Below are positions 6,998 through 11,672 of a stretch of DNA of 21,269 nucleotides, one piece after another. Position 1 is the stretch's first letter; every line of letters begins with the position of its first letter. The translations under genes were made by a program, and so were the position numbers. This DNA is from a virus: positions 1-21,269 of IMG/VR virus record IMGVR_UViG_3300022200_002546, one strand, 5' to 3'. The notes under the pieces are model-generated. The model made no database searches. It was not told where the DNA came from and saw only the letters and a list, made by a program, of their open reading frames with translations.

Positions 6998-7026
6998 GGA
7001 CATTTGGACATGAAGTCCGTTTGTCC
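6998..7026. repeat. 29-bp GGAC palindrome, copy 3
   Basis: GGACATTTGGAC, ATGAA, GTCCGTTTGTCC on the plus strand. It begins 31 nt upstream of the AAA+ gene's start codon and overlaps the last base of the preceding gene's stop codon. Confidence 0.9.
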
Positions 7027-7286
7027 TAGCCTTCGCTGGTAGCTTCTGAATAGGGGCCAGCGAACTTCCCCTGCAAGTAATCGGCCTCAGCCAACAACTC
7101 AATCTTCACATCAGGGCCAGCGCCACCGATGTAGTGCATCTTGTCGTTGCCGTAGCCACGAGTTTCATACTTCTCCGCAGCCTCAAGCGAGGACAGAATC
7201 GCGGACGCGTCTTTGATGGGCAGCACATATTCGTTCCACCCAAGTTTCAAAACAGCCATAGCTTTGGCTGGTGTTGGTCTAGCCAT
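7026..7286 (-). CDS. Small hypothetical protein, first gene of the AAA/VWA operon (86 aa)
   Basis: GGAG lies eight bases before the ATG at 7286, which is the first start codon after the promoter at 7342-7369. The product contains GWNEYVLPIKDASAILSSLEAAEKYE, a small alpha/beta-looking segment. Short proteins of this type precede MoxR-like genes in some phages, from memory. There is no membrane segment, metal site or nucleotide motif. It is the promoter-proximal partner of the ATPase, so it may be an accessory subunit or an early regulator. Function is unknown. Confidence 0.7.
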   Translation of the reverse strand: MARPTPAKAMAVLKLGWNEYVLPIKDASAILSSLEAAEKYETRGYGNDKMHYIGGAGPDVKIELLAEADYLQGKFAGPYSEATSEG

Positions 7287-7341
7287 GATGTATCTCCGAA
7301 GTGTTAGGAGTGGTTTGTGTTTTCTTTTTAATAGTCTGCGT

Positions 7342-7369
7342 ATTATACACTTTCTGGTTGAGAAGTCAA
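7342..7369 (-). promoter_or_regulatory. Sigma70-type promoter of the AAA/VWA operon
   Basis: Reading the minus strand, -35 is TTGACT (7369-7364), the spacer is 16 bp and -10 is TATAAT (7347-7342). GGACAC lies five bases upstream of the -35, and the -10 is followed by ACGC. The promoter at 9933-9961 has the same surrounding pattern. Transcription should start near 7335 and run left into the gene at 7286. Confidence 0.82.
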
Positions 7370-7388
7370 CTGAGTGTCCTCAACTCTG

Positions 7389-7415
7389 AAATAAAATGGC
7401 TCGTGTCGTGAGCCA
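7389..7415 (-). terminator. Intrinsic terminator of the 9771-7554 operon
   Basis: On the minus strand a TGGCTC/GAGCCA stem with a 7-nt loop is followed by TTTTATTT. It lies about 140 nt after the stop at 7554 and just upstream of the next leftward promoter. The stem is only 6 bp, so termination may be incomplete. Confidence 0.62.
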
Positions 7416-7553
7416 CTCGGTCGGTTCCCAAGCCGGAGCCGCTGTCAAACGGGTGGTAGCTAACCACAAAGCCTGTGCCGACTGTGCGTGTTTTCGGGGG
7501 GAACAATCGCCTGCAACAAAACCCCGAGGCACGAACGCACTAATCCTCAGCGA
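7416..7553 (-). other. Structured 3' untranslated region, possible small RNA
   Basis: No gene is seen in these 138 nt. The minus-strand transcript can form several stems between the stop codon and the terminator: CTAATC/GATTAG, then CGTG..TCGGGG/CCCCGA...CACG, then GTGGT/ACCAC. With the terminator this gives a compact multi-stem RNA. I do not recognise a tRNA or a known phage ncRNA family in it. Confidence 0.4.
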
Positions 7554-8060
7554 TTAGGTCGCCAACCTGTTCTGCCACTCGTCCAACCACGCAGGTTTAG
7601 TTCTGCCTCGGTATGTGAACCTGTCCATCTTGCTCTTTACTCCAGCGTAGTACGCACGGTAGCAGTCGACTGGCGTATCGAAGAACTTGTACTGGTCTGG
7701 CATCGCCAACGCAAACGGTGTCTGCCTGTCTGCACGAGGGATTCTTGTCGGTGGGTACGACAGTTTGCCGCCAAACTTCTCCATCGTTCGGTGCTTCTTG
7801 TTGTACCTGCGGGTGTACTCGCTGCCCAGCGCGTAGAAATGGTATGTCAGCCAACTGTAATTACAGTCGTTCTCCGCCGCCCACTTCACCGAGGGGTGGC
7901 CTCTGTGCGTGGGCTTGTACATCCACTCCTGCCACTCACCGTACAGGTCATGCACCGTACATAGAATCTGCGCGGTTTCTAGGATCATCTTCACCACATG
8001 GGCATCGCACAAGTCCTGCGCTGCTGCCGATGGGCTTTCGTCTACTGCAAAAATGTTCAT
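7554..8060 (-). CDS. Conserved viral protein of unknown function (168 aa)
   Basis: The N-terminus reads MNIFAVDESPSAAAQDLCDAHVVKM, then ETAQILCTVH. Further on come KPTHRGHPSVKWA and a Tyr-rich stretch with EYTRRY, and near the end RGRTKPAWLDEW. The same blocks (D..P..AA..L.D.HV.KM, Y..TH..HP...W, YRYGK-like, T..PEW-like) recur in a family found in many phages and large viruses with no known function. The clustered His, Asp and Cys residues suggest a metal or substrate site. Start: GGAG eight bases before the ATG at 8060, which overlaps the preceding stop (ATGA). It is the last gene of its operon. The family resemblance is fairly confident; its activity is unknown. Confidence 0.75.
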   Translation of the reverse strand: MNIFAVDESPSAAAQDLCDAHVVKMILETAQILCTVHDLYGEWQEWMYKPTHRGHPSVKWAAENDCNYSWLTYHFYALGSEYTRRYNKKHRTMEKFGGKLSYPPTRIPRADRQTPFALAMPDQYKFFDTPVDCYRAYYAGVKSKMDRFTYRGRTKPAWLDEWQNRLAT

Positions 8061-8317
8061 TTGAATAACTCCTCGACGACTGACTGGCGCAGCCAGTTTT
8101 TTATGTCGTCCTTTGTTTCGTAGCCATCAGGCCACTCGTCTCCGGTGTGTACAAACATCAACTGCGCGATGTAGTCGATCATGTCCCGCTCTTTTGCTTT
8201 CATAGCCAACGCACGCAGGTGTCGCGTAGTTTCTTCGCGAACCGTCAGTTTTAAGTCGGTTTTTGTGTAGATCGGTTTCTCTGGGTGCGTATAGTCGTTG
8301 TCATCTTCCCCTCTCAT
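8057..8317 (-). CDS. Small hypothetical protein (86 aa)
   Basis: The ATG at 8317 overlaps the stop of the 273-aa gene (ATGA) and has GGAG five bases upstream. The longer open frame to 8425 is an overlap with that gene and is rejected. The product has an acidic N-terminus (MRGEDDNDYTHPEK). A basic/helical centre with a TDLKLTVREETTRHLRALA segment follows, then an acidic end. That central strand-helix-helix look is reminiscent of ribbon-helix-helix regulators, but the match is weak. It ends in an ATGA overlap with the next gene. Confidence 0.65.
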   Translation of the reverse strand: MRGEDDNDYTHPEKPIYTKTDLKLTVREETTRHLRALAMKAKERDMIDYIAQLMFVHTGDEWPDGYETKDDIKNWLRQSVVEELFK

Positions 8318-9135
8318 GCTGCCTCCATCTGCCAGTCTGCAACCGCACCGCGCACGAACTGAGCGAGGCCGGATGTCTCGTCGTTGTAGCCGTAGAACCC
8401 CCAGCAGGACTCGACTTCTTCCCACTCTGCATCGTCATCGCCGTTGCTTATAAGTTTTTCCACAGTCACGCCGTACACATCGCCGAACATATACGCACCG
8501 AACACGGTGGCTGCGTTCTCTAGGGCTTGGTCGATCACGGCATCGGGCGTGTGCGAATCTCCCTTTGATTTTTCAACCCACTCAGGCGTCGCAACGAGCA
8601 GTGTGTCGATCCAATCACCCTGCGAGTAGCCAACCAGCGTATCGCGCCAAGTCCGCACATCTGCCCACTCCCACACCTCCTCCATGCGGTCGAGCATCTC
8701 GCTGTCCATGCTGCCGGACAGGTACTCGTCGATCACCTCGGCCACCAGATCCTCCACGGTGTACACATAGCCACCGATCTCAACTGGCTTGTCGCCGAGC
8801 AGATACTCCAGCAGGTTGAACTCGTCGGCTTCGCTATCCGTCCAGTAGTTGTCGCGGTGCGTGTCTTTAATCAGGCGCTCGATCTCTCGGTGGTTCCGCA
8901 TGATCTGTGAGTAAGTCAGGCTCGGTGGGTTGTCCGCCCCGCCGCTGCGGTAGTTGTAATTTCTCCCGCCGTAGCCGACTACTGGCGGCTGGCAGCACCA
9001 TGCTTCCCACGGGTTGTCTGGGTTATCTTCGTACTGCTTGATCGCGCGGTACTGCTGATTGTTCCACTCAAACTCGGCAACGCCAGCGTGTATGCCGTCA
9101 GCCTCGAAGTGCAGATTGATTTCATGCTTTTTCAT
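8314..9135 (-). CDS. Acidic hypothetical protein (273 aa)
   Basis: AGGAG lies upstream of the ATG at 9135. The product is strongly acidic and rich in Trp and Tyr. It contains NPWEAWCCQPPVVGYGGRNYNYRSGG near residue 45, an acidic helical middle, and ESCWGFYGYNDETSGL near the end. I do not assign a family. The ESCWGFYG block resembles a motif in other phage and plasmid hypotheticals, from memory. High acidity with aromatic patches would suit a DNA mimic or an inhibitor of a host nucleic-acid enzyme, which is only a suggestion. A 29-bp palindrome lies 18 nt upstream of the start. Confidence 0.7.
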   Translation of the reverse strand: MKKHEINLHFEADGIHAGVAEFEWNNQQYRAIKQYEDNPDNPWEAWCCQPPVVGYGGRNYNYRSGGADNPPSLTYSQIMRNHREIERLIKDTHRDNYWTDSEADEFNLLEYLLGDKPVEIGGYVYTVEDLVAEVIDEYLSGSMDSEMLDRMEEVWEWADVRTWRDTLVGYSQGDWIDTLLVATPEWVEKSKGDSHTPDAVIDQALENAATVFGAYMFGDVYGVTVEKLISNGDDDAEWEEVESCWGFYGYNDETSGLAQFVRGAVADWQMEAA

Positions 9136-9152
9136 AGCGTTCTCCTAATAGT

Positions 9153-9181
9153 GGACATTTGGACACAATGTCCGTTTGTCC
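9153..9181. repeat. 29-bp GGAC palindrome, copy 4
   Basis: GGACATTTGGAC, ACAAT, GTCCGTTTGTCC on the plus strand, 18 nt upstream of the start at 9135. The short gap to the stop at 9204 holds only A/T-rich sequence. Confidence 0.9.
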
Positions 9182-9203
9182 CTGTGATTAAAAATTAAGC
9201 AAC

Positions 9204-9560
9204 TCAGGCGTCCATCACCACGGGGATGATGTTGAGCGCGTATGTGCTGGAGCCGATGCCTGCCACCGTCACGCCCATGAAGTTGGCACGCTCTGTGATT
9301 GTCTGCTCGATCTGTTCAAGCGTCGGGTGGTACACGAGGTCGAACTCGTCCGCCTCGTCATACCCTGCGCGCAGCAGGTACACACCGTCCGGCATCTGGA
9401 ATTTGAACTCCACCGCACGCTGAGTCCGCGCAATATGCTCTTCCTCTAACTTTTTTAGCACAGCGTGTGCTGCCCACTCGGGGCGTGAGTACGCACCCAG
9501 AATCACTAGGTTGTGCATGACCACATAGACTGTGGGGTTGTTGGGTTGTGTGTTGTTCAT
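9204..9560 (-). CDS. Hypothetical protein (118 aa)
   Basis: AAGGAG lies seven bases before the ATG at 9560; the frame upstream of it overlaps the neighbour and is not used. The product begins MNNTQPNNPTVYVVMHNLVILGAYSRPEWA and has a beta-strand-rich look, with helices in the middle (HAVLKKLEEEH) and a hydrophobic end. There is no signal peptide, metal site or nucleotide motif. It is the second gene from the 9933-9961 promoter, consistent with an early expressed accessory protein. Function is unknown. Confidence 0.7.
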   Translation of the reverse strand: MNNTQPNNPTVYVVMHNLVILGAYSRPEWAAHAVLKKLEEEHIARTQRAVEFKFQMPDGVYLLRAGYDEADEFDLVYHPTLEQIEQTITERANFMGVTVAGIGSSTYALNIIPVVMDA

Positions 9561-9570
9561 GTCGTTCTCC

Positions 9571-9771
9571 TTAAATTGTGTACGCCCAGCGTTCGATCCA
9601 CTCTGCACTAGGCAGGGGGAATCCGCTGTACGCTGGGTCAGTCAGGCTTTTGAAGTGGTGGATGAAATGGTCTTGCCACGCGTCGTTGTCGTGGTGCTTT
9701 AGCACCGCAAGGTTGGCCGCTTCGATGGCGTAGTTGCGCGCCGCACGGCGCAGAGTCTTGTCGATTTCCAT
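9571..9771 (-). CDS. Small hypothetical protein, first gene of the leftmost-reading early operon (66 aa)
   Basis: AAAGGA lies seven bases before the ATG at 9771. The longer open frame to 9804 would start inside the palindrome region and is rejected. The product is helical and His/Trp rich (KHHDNDAWQDHFIHHFKSL), with a compact end (SAEWIERWAYTI). The histidine clusters might bind metal but no standard motif is formed. It is promoter-proximal and therefore likely made early after infection. Function is unknown. Confidence 0.68.
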   Translation of the reverse strand: MEIDKTLRRAARNYAIEAANLAVLKHHDNDAWQDHFIHHFKSLTDPAYSGFPLPSAEWIERWAYTI

Positions 9772-9798
9772 AGCGTTTCCTTTGTTGCTCCGGTTGGG

Positions 9799-9827
9799 GG
9801 ACATTTGGACTTTGTGTCCGTTTGTCC
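9799..9827. repeat. 29-bp GGAC palindrome, copy 5
   Basis: GGACATTTGGAC, TTTGT, GTCCGTTTGTCC on the plus strand, 28 nt upstream of the start at 9771. It is about 100 nt downstream of the promoter's expected transcription start, so it lies inside the transcribed leader. Confidence 0.9.
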
Positions 9828-9846
9828 CGAAAAGTTAAAAATAAAC

Positions 9847-9894
9847 GATTTAGTGGGGAAGGTCTTTGCTCCGAGTTGTGGATTTAGTGGGGAA
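9847..9894. repeat. Two 14-bp direct repeats in the early leader
   Basis: GATTTAGTGGGGAA occurs perfectly at 9847-9860 and 9881-9894, 34 bp apart. They lie between the promoter at 9933-9961 and the palindrome at 9799, so both would be transcribed in the leader of the early operon. They may be binding sites for a regulator acting on DNA or RNA. Confidence 0.7.
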
Positions 9895-9932
9895 TAATGC
9901 GTATCAAAGTGAAAAATCTCTGACATTTGCGG

Positions 9933-9961
9933 ATTATACAGCGTTTTGTGCTTAAAGTCAA
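9933..9961 (-). promoter_or_regulatory. Strong sigma70-type promoter of the leftward early operon
   Basis: Reading the minus strand, -35 is TTGACT (9961-9956), the spacer is 17 bp and -10 is a perfect TATAAT (9938-9933). GGACAC lies five bases upstream of the -35, as in the promoter at 7342-7369. Transcription should start near 9926 and give a leader of about 150 nt before the first gene at 9771. Confidence 0.88.
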
Positions 9962-9970
9962 TATGGTGTC

Positions 9971-10050
9971 CTTTGTGGTGCTTTGTGTTGCTTAGTAGTA
10001 CTTTTTTATGTGGCGTGAGGTGGGGGGAAGTGGTGTGAGGTGTGGAGAAG
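9971..10050. repeat. Phased 10-bp and tandem 20-bp repeats upstream of the early promoter
   Basis: From 9971 three 10-bp blocks (CTTTGTGGTG, CTTTGTGTTG, CTTAGTAGTA) and a fourth CTTTTTTATG follow one another on one helical turn. They are followed by two 20-bp blocks at 10011-10030 and 10031-10050 that differ at three positions. The 10- and 20-bp periods place every repeat on the same face of the DNA just upstream of the promoter at 9933-9961, as for cooperative protein binding or bending. Confidence 0.65.
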
Positions 10051-10273
10051 TGTTGGGGTTGTTCCAAGGGGGTGGAACGGCGGGAACGCCCCGTGGGGGC
10101 TAGGTTTTTGGGGTTGCGGAGGGTGGCGTTGTTCCTCCGCGCGGAACGATGTAAGTGGTTGTCCCCCTAAGAGAATTTGGCGATTTTGAGGGGTTGTTCC
10201 ATTGTTCCAAAAATTGAGCCAGCGAGAATGAAATGGGTTTCGCGAAAAACCGAGCGAGCGTGCCGCCAAACCC

Positions 10274-10318
10274 CCTAAAAACTAAAAAAAAATATATCTC
10301 ATAAATAATATAATAAGA
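10274..10318. other. AT-rich tract between inverted GGAAC pairs
   Basis: From about 10276 to 10318 the sequence is almost entirely A and T, with A-runs and TATAAT-like steps. It is flanked on the left by an inverted GGAACAA pair (10192-10213) and on the right by direct GGAACAA pairs. It would melt easily, as a DNA unwinding element does. The TATAAT at 10309 has no matching -35, so a promoter is not called. Confidence 0.5.
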
Positions 10319-10319
10319 A

Positions 10320-10447
10320 GGAACAACTGGAACAATGCTTCAGAATCAACCACTTGCAGTGTTCCATGCGTGGAACAAAATCGCCTTTTTTGGAACAACA
10401 GGAACAATGCCCTAGAATCAACGACTTACAGCATTCCGTGCGGAATA
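10320..10447 (+). repeat. 58-bp imperfect direct repeat (two units, 72-bp spacing)
   Basis: Unit one (10320-10377) and unit two (10392-10447) share the order GGAACAAC-N-GGAACAATGC, AGAATCAAC, ACTT-N-CAG, then a TTCC...GGAA palindrome. The differences are scattered, and in the terminal palindrome they change together: GTTCCA/TGGAAC becomes ATTCCG/CGGAAT. Paired changes that keep the palindrome suggest it matters. The units may be iterons. Confidence 0.75.
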
Positions 10448-10449
10448 GG

Positions 10450-10480
10450 GGACAAACAGACACGAAGTCCATTTGTCTCC
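10450..10480. repeat. 29-bp GGAC palindrome, copy 6 (degenerate)
   Basis: GGACAAACAGAC, ACGAA, GTCCATTTGTC followed by TCC on the plus strand, with one arm mismatch (A for G) and a two-base insertion near the right end. It is one of two copies in the gene-free control region, right after the second GGAAC repeat unit. Confidence 0.75.
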
Positions 10481-10564
10481 CCGCTCGACTCTGTGCCCAG
10501 CGTGACCGAACCTGCTCGCCGCCCCGCTCGACTCAGTGTTCCCCAAAAATAATCCTGCGGAACT

Positions 10565-10593
10565 GGACAAACGGACAAAATGTCCAAATGTCC
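10565..10593. repeat. 29-bp GGAC palindrome, copy 7 (reverse orientation)
   Basis: GGACAAACGGAC, AAAAT, GTCCAAATGTCC on the plus strand. This is exactly the sense that copies 2-5 show on the minus strand, so this copy is turned round relative to them. A TTGACA starts four bases later (10597-10602), but no good -10 follows at the right distance. Confidence 0.88.
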
Positions 10594-10656
10594 CGCTTGA
10601 CATCGTGACCGTTCCGCTCGTTACGCTAACGCGGAACAGCGGAAGGAATAAACGCT

Positions 10657-10807
10657 GAGCGAAGCGAAGCCTGTGAGCGAAGCGAACGCCGCATCATGCG
10701 CATAGCGCGTAGCGAAGCGAGCGCGGCAGCGCATAGAAATACGAGCGAAGCGAGTCCGCATCAAAGCCGAGCGAAGCGAGCAGAAATACATAGTCGAGCG
10801 AAGCGAA
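10657..10807. repeat. Array of six GAGCGAAGCGA repeats
   Basis: The motif (first G replaced by T in one copy) starts at 10657, 10675, 10710, 10743, 10769 and 10796, with irregular spacers of 6-24 bp. Each contains GCGAAGC, a heptamer known from biophysics to fold as single-stranded DNA into an unusually stable mini-hairpin. The last copy is also the loop of a CATAGTC/GACTATG stem. No reading frame is supported here. A role in replication, nucleoprotein binding or recombination is possible. Confidence 0.8.
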
Positions 10808-10841
10808 GACTATGACCGTATCAAAGCCCGTGACCGTACCG

Positions 10842-10876
10842 AAAAAAAAAGCCCGCACGCCTTGCGGCGTGCGGGC
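10842..10876 (-). terminator. Strong intrinsic terminator after the single-gene unit
   Basis: On the minus strand a perfect 11-bp stem (GCCCGCACGCC with GGCGTGCGGGC) and a GCAA tetraloop are followed by nine Ts. It begins 15 nt after the stop at 10892 and should stop leftward transcription before the repeat region. Confidence 0.95.
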
Positions 10877-10891
10877 AATGCGCCTACTGGA

Positions 10892-11584
10892 TTAGCAGGC
10901 GAGCATGGCGCGCAGGGTTTCTGCGTCCGCGTCTTTTACGCGAGCGCGTACTTGCGAGCGCAGTTCTTTAAGTTCTGCGTCCTGCGCGGCGAGTTCCGCC
11001 TTGTTTTCGACTGCGTGAGTGCGAGCCAGCGCCTCCATGATTTTTGTCATGCGTGCTGGATTGCCTTTCGCGATTTCGATAGCGGCGAGCATTTCGTCAG
11101 TGCCTTCGGCATCAGCGCGAGCGCGTACCTGCTGGACAATCTGCGCGTCCTGCGCCTGGCGCTCGGCGGCTTTCGCCTCGCGTTGCTGGCGCTTTTTTAC
11201 TGCGTCCGCGCTTTCCGACTGTTTAATCTCAACGCCTGCGTCGATCAGGTAATTGCGAACACGCGTTGCCATTTTCTCGCCCGCCTTGCTTGCGAGTTCC
11301 TGCACATCTTTCGGCATAGTGCGTCCGCCGTTCTCGGCTTTCCAGCGCTTACCGGCTGACAACATATAGCCGGCATGGAATGCGCCGCGTGATTTAATCC
11401 ACAAGTCATGCTCAAGGATTGAGCCCGCCTTTAAGCCGAGCTTGTCTTTCACTAGAGCCCCTGCGGTATCTACCGCATTCGCCACGCCATATTCGGCGCT
11501 CTCACAAGCTGCGCCAGCATCACGAAAGGTGGAAAGGATAGCGGTATCAATTGCGCCGTTAGCGCTTGCTGCGTTTTTGTTCAT
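10892..11584 (-). CDS. Helical hypothetical protein, single-gene transcription unit (230 aa)
   Basis: The ATG at 11584 follows GGAG by nine bases; the eight codons upstream are leader. No domain is recognised. The N-terminal half includes small-residue-rich helices and WIKSRGAFHAGYMLSAGKRWK around residues 62-82. The C-terminal half (about 125-225) is nearly continuous Ala/Gln/Glu/Arg helix, probably coiled coil. It has its own promoter, a 5' stem-loop and a very strong terminator, so it is expressed alone and possibly at high level. It could be a nucleoid-type, regulatory or host-takeover protein. The lack of any motif leaves this open. Confidence 0.75.
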   Translation of the reverse strand: MNKNAASANGAIDTAILSTFRDAGAACESAEYGVANAVDTAGALVKDKLGLKAGSILEHDLWIKSRGAFHAGYMLSAGKRWKAENGGRTMPKDVQELASKAGEKMATRVRNYLIDAGVEIKQSESADAVKKRQQREAKAAERQAQDAQIVQQVRARADAEGTDEMLAAIEIAKGNPARMTKIMEALARTHAVENKAELAAQDAELKELRSQVRARVKDADAETLRAMLAC

Positions 11585-11614
11585 TTGAACAATCTCCAAT
11601 AAAAGCATTGCGGG

Positions 11615-11638
11615 AAAAAGTCGGGCAATGCAACCGAC
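11615..11638 (-). promoter_or_regulatory. Stem-loop at the 5' end of the single-gene mRNA
   Basis: On the minus strand GTCGG and CCGAC pair around a 9-nt loop and are followed by TTTTT. The hairpin begins about where transcription from 11645-11672 should start. It could protect the 5' end of the mRNA or act as a weak attenuator. Confidence 0.4.
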
Positions 11639-11644
11639 AATTTA

Positions 11645-11672
11645 GTTATAGCACAGTCGGGACAATCCCCAA
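11645..11672 (-). promoter_or_regulatory. Probable promoter of the single-gene unit
   Basis: Reading the minus strand, -10 is TATAAC (11650-11645) with an extended TG one base upstream (TGCTATAAC). A weak -35, TTGGGG, lies 16 bp further (11672-11667). The extended -10 could compensate for the poor -35. Its position just before the leader of the gene at 11584 supports it. Confidence 0.6.

Larger units (their letters stand above)
10061..10637. repeat. Cluster of GTTCC/GGAAC inverted repeats; candidate origin or control region
   Basis: No convincing gene is present here. Inverted repeats of GTTCC with GGAAC (or ATTCC with GGAAT) occur at 10061-10078 (GTTCCA/TGGAAC), 10131-10147, 10361-10376 (GTTCCA, TGCG, TGGAAC), 10433-10446 and 10611-10637 (GTTCCGC/GCGGAAC). 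Paired GGAAC direct repeats also occur (10192-10213 on the minus strand, 10320 and 10392 on the plus). Such iteron-like clustering beside an AT-rich tract fits an origin or multi-site operator. This is an inference; no initiator gene is recognised nearby. Confidence 0.6.

Noticed and set aside
7416-7553. A tRNA gene in the structured gap
   Set aside because: A GTGGTTAGCTACCAC stretch looks D-arm-like, but no acceptor stem, anticodon stem or T-loop consensus can be assembled around it.
3678-9827. The 29-bp palindromes as intrinsic terminators
   Set aside because: No T-run follows any of them on either strand, and downstream genes lack separate promoters, so termination there would silence the operon.
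9699-10067. A 122-codon minus-strand open frame over the early promoter
   Set aside because: It includes the promoter, the palindrome and the phased repeats, lacks a ribosome site and has low-complexity Pro/His/Thr content. It is an open frame by chance.
10006-10269. An 87-codon minus-strand open frame in the GTTCC region
   Set aside because: Its codons are produced by repeated GTTCC and G-rich tracts. There is no ribosome site and the residue composition is unlike the other genes.
10309-10314. A TATAAT in the AT-rich tract as a plus-strand promoter
   Set aside because: The -35 position is only a run of A and no gene follows.
10354-10608. Plus-strand open frames of 60-84 codons through the repeat region
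   Set aside because: They read through the GGAAC and GGAC repeats in several frames, with no Shine-Dalgarno and no sensible protein composition.
10597-10625. TTGACA as the -35 of a rightward promoter
   Set aside because: At 16-18 bp spacing the -10 is GTTACG-like, which is too poor to call, although it is mentioned as a hint in the reversed-palindrome finding.
10657-10807. A CRISPR array
   Set aside because: The repeats are only about 11 bp and the spacers are uneven (6-24 bp). No cas genes are present.
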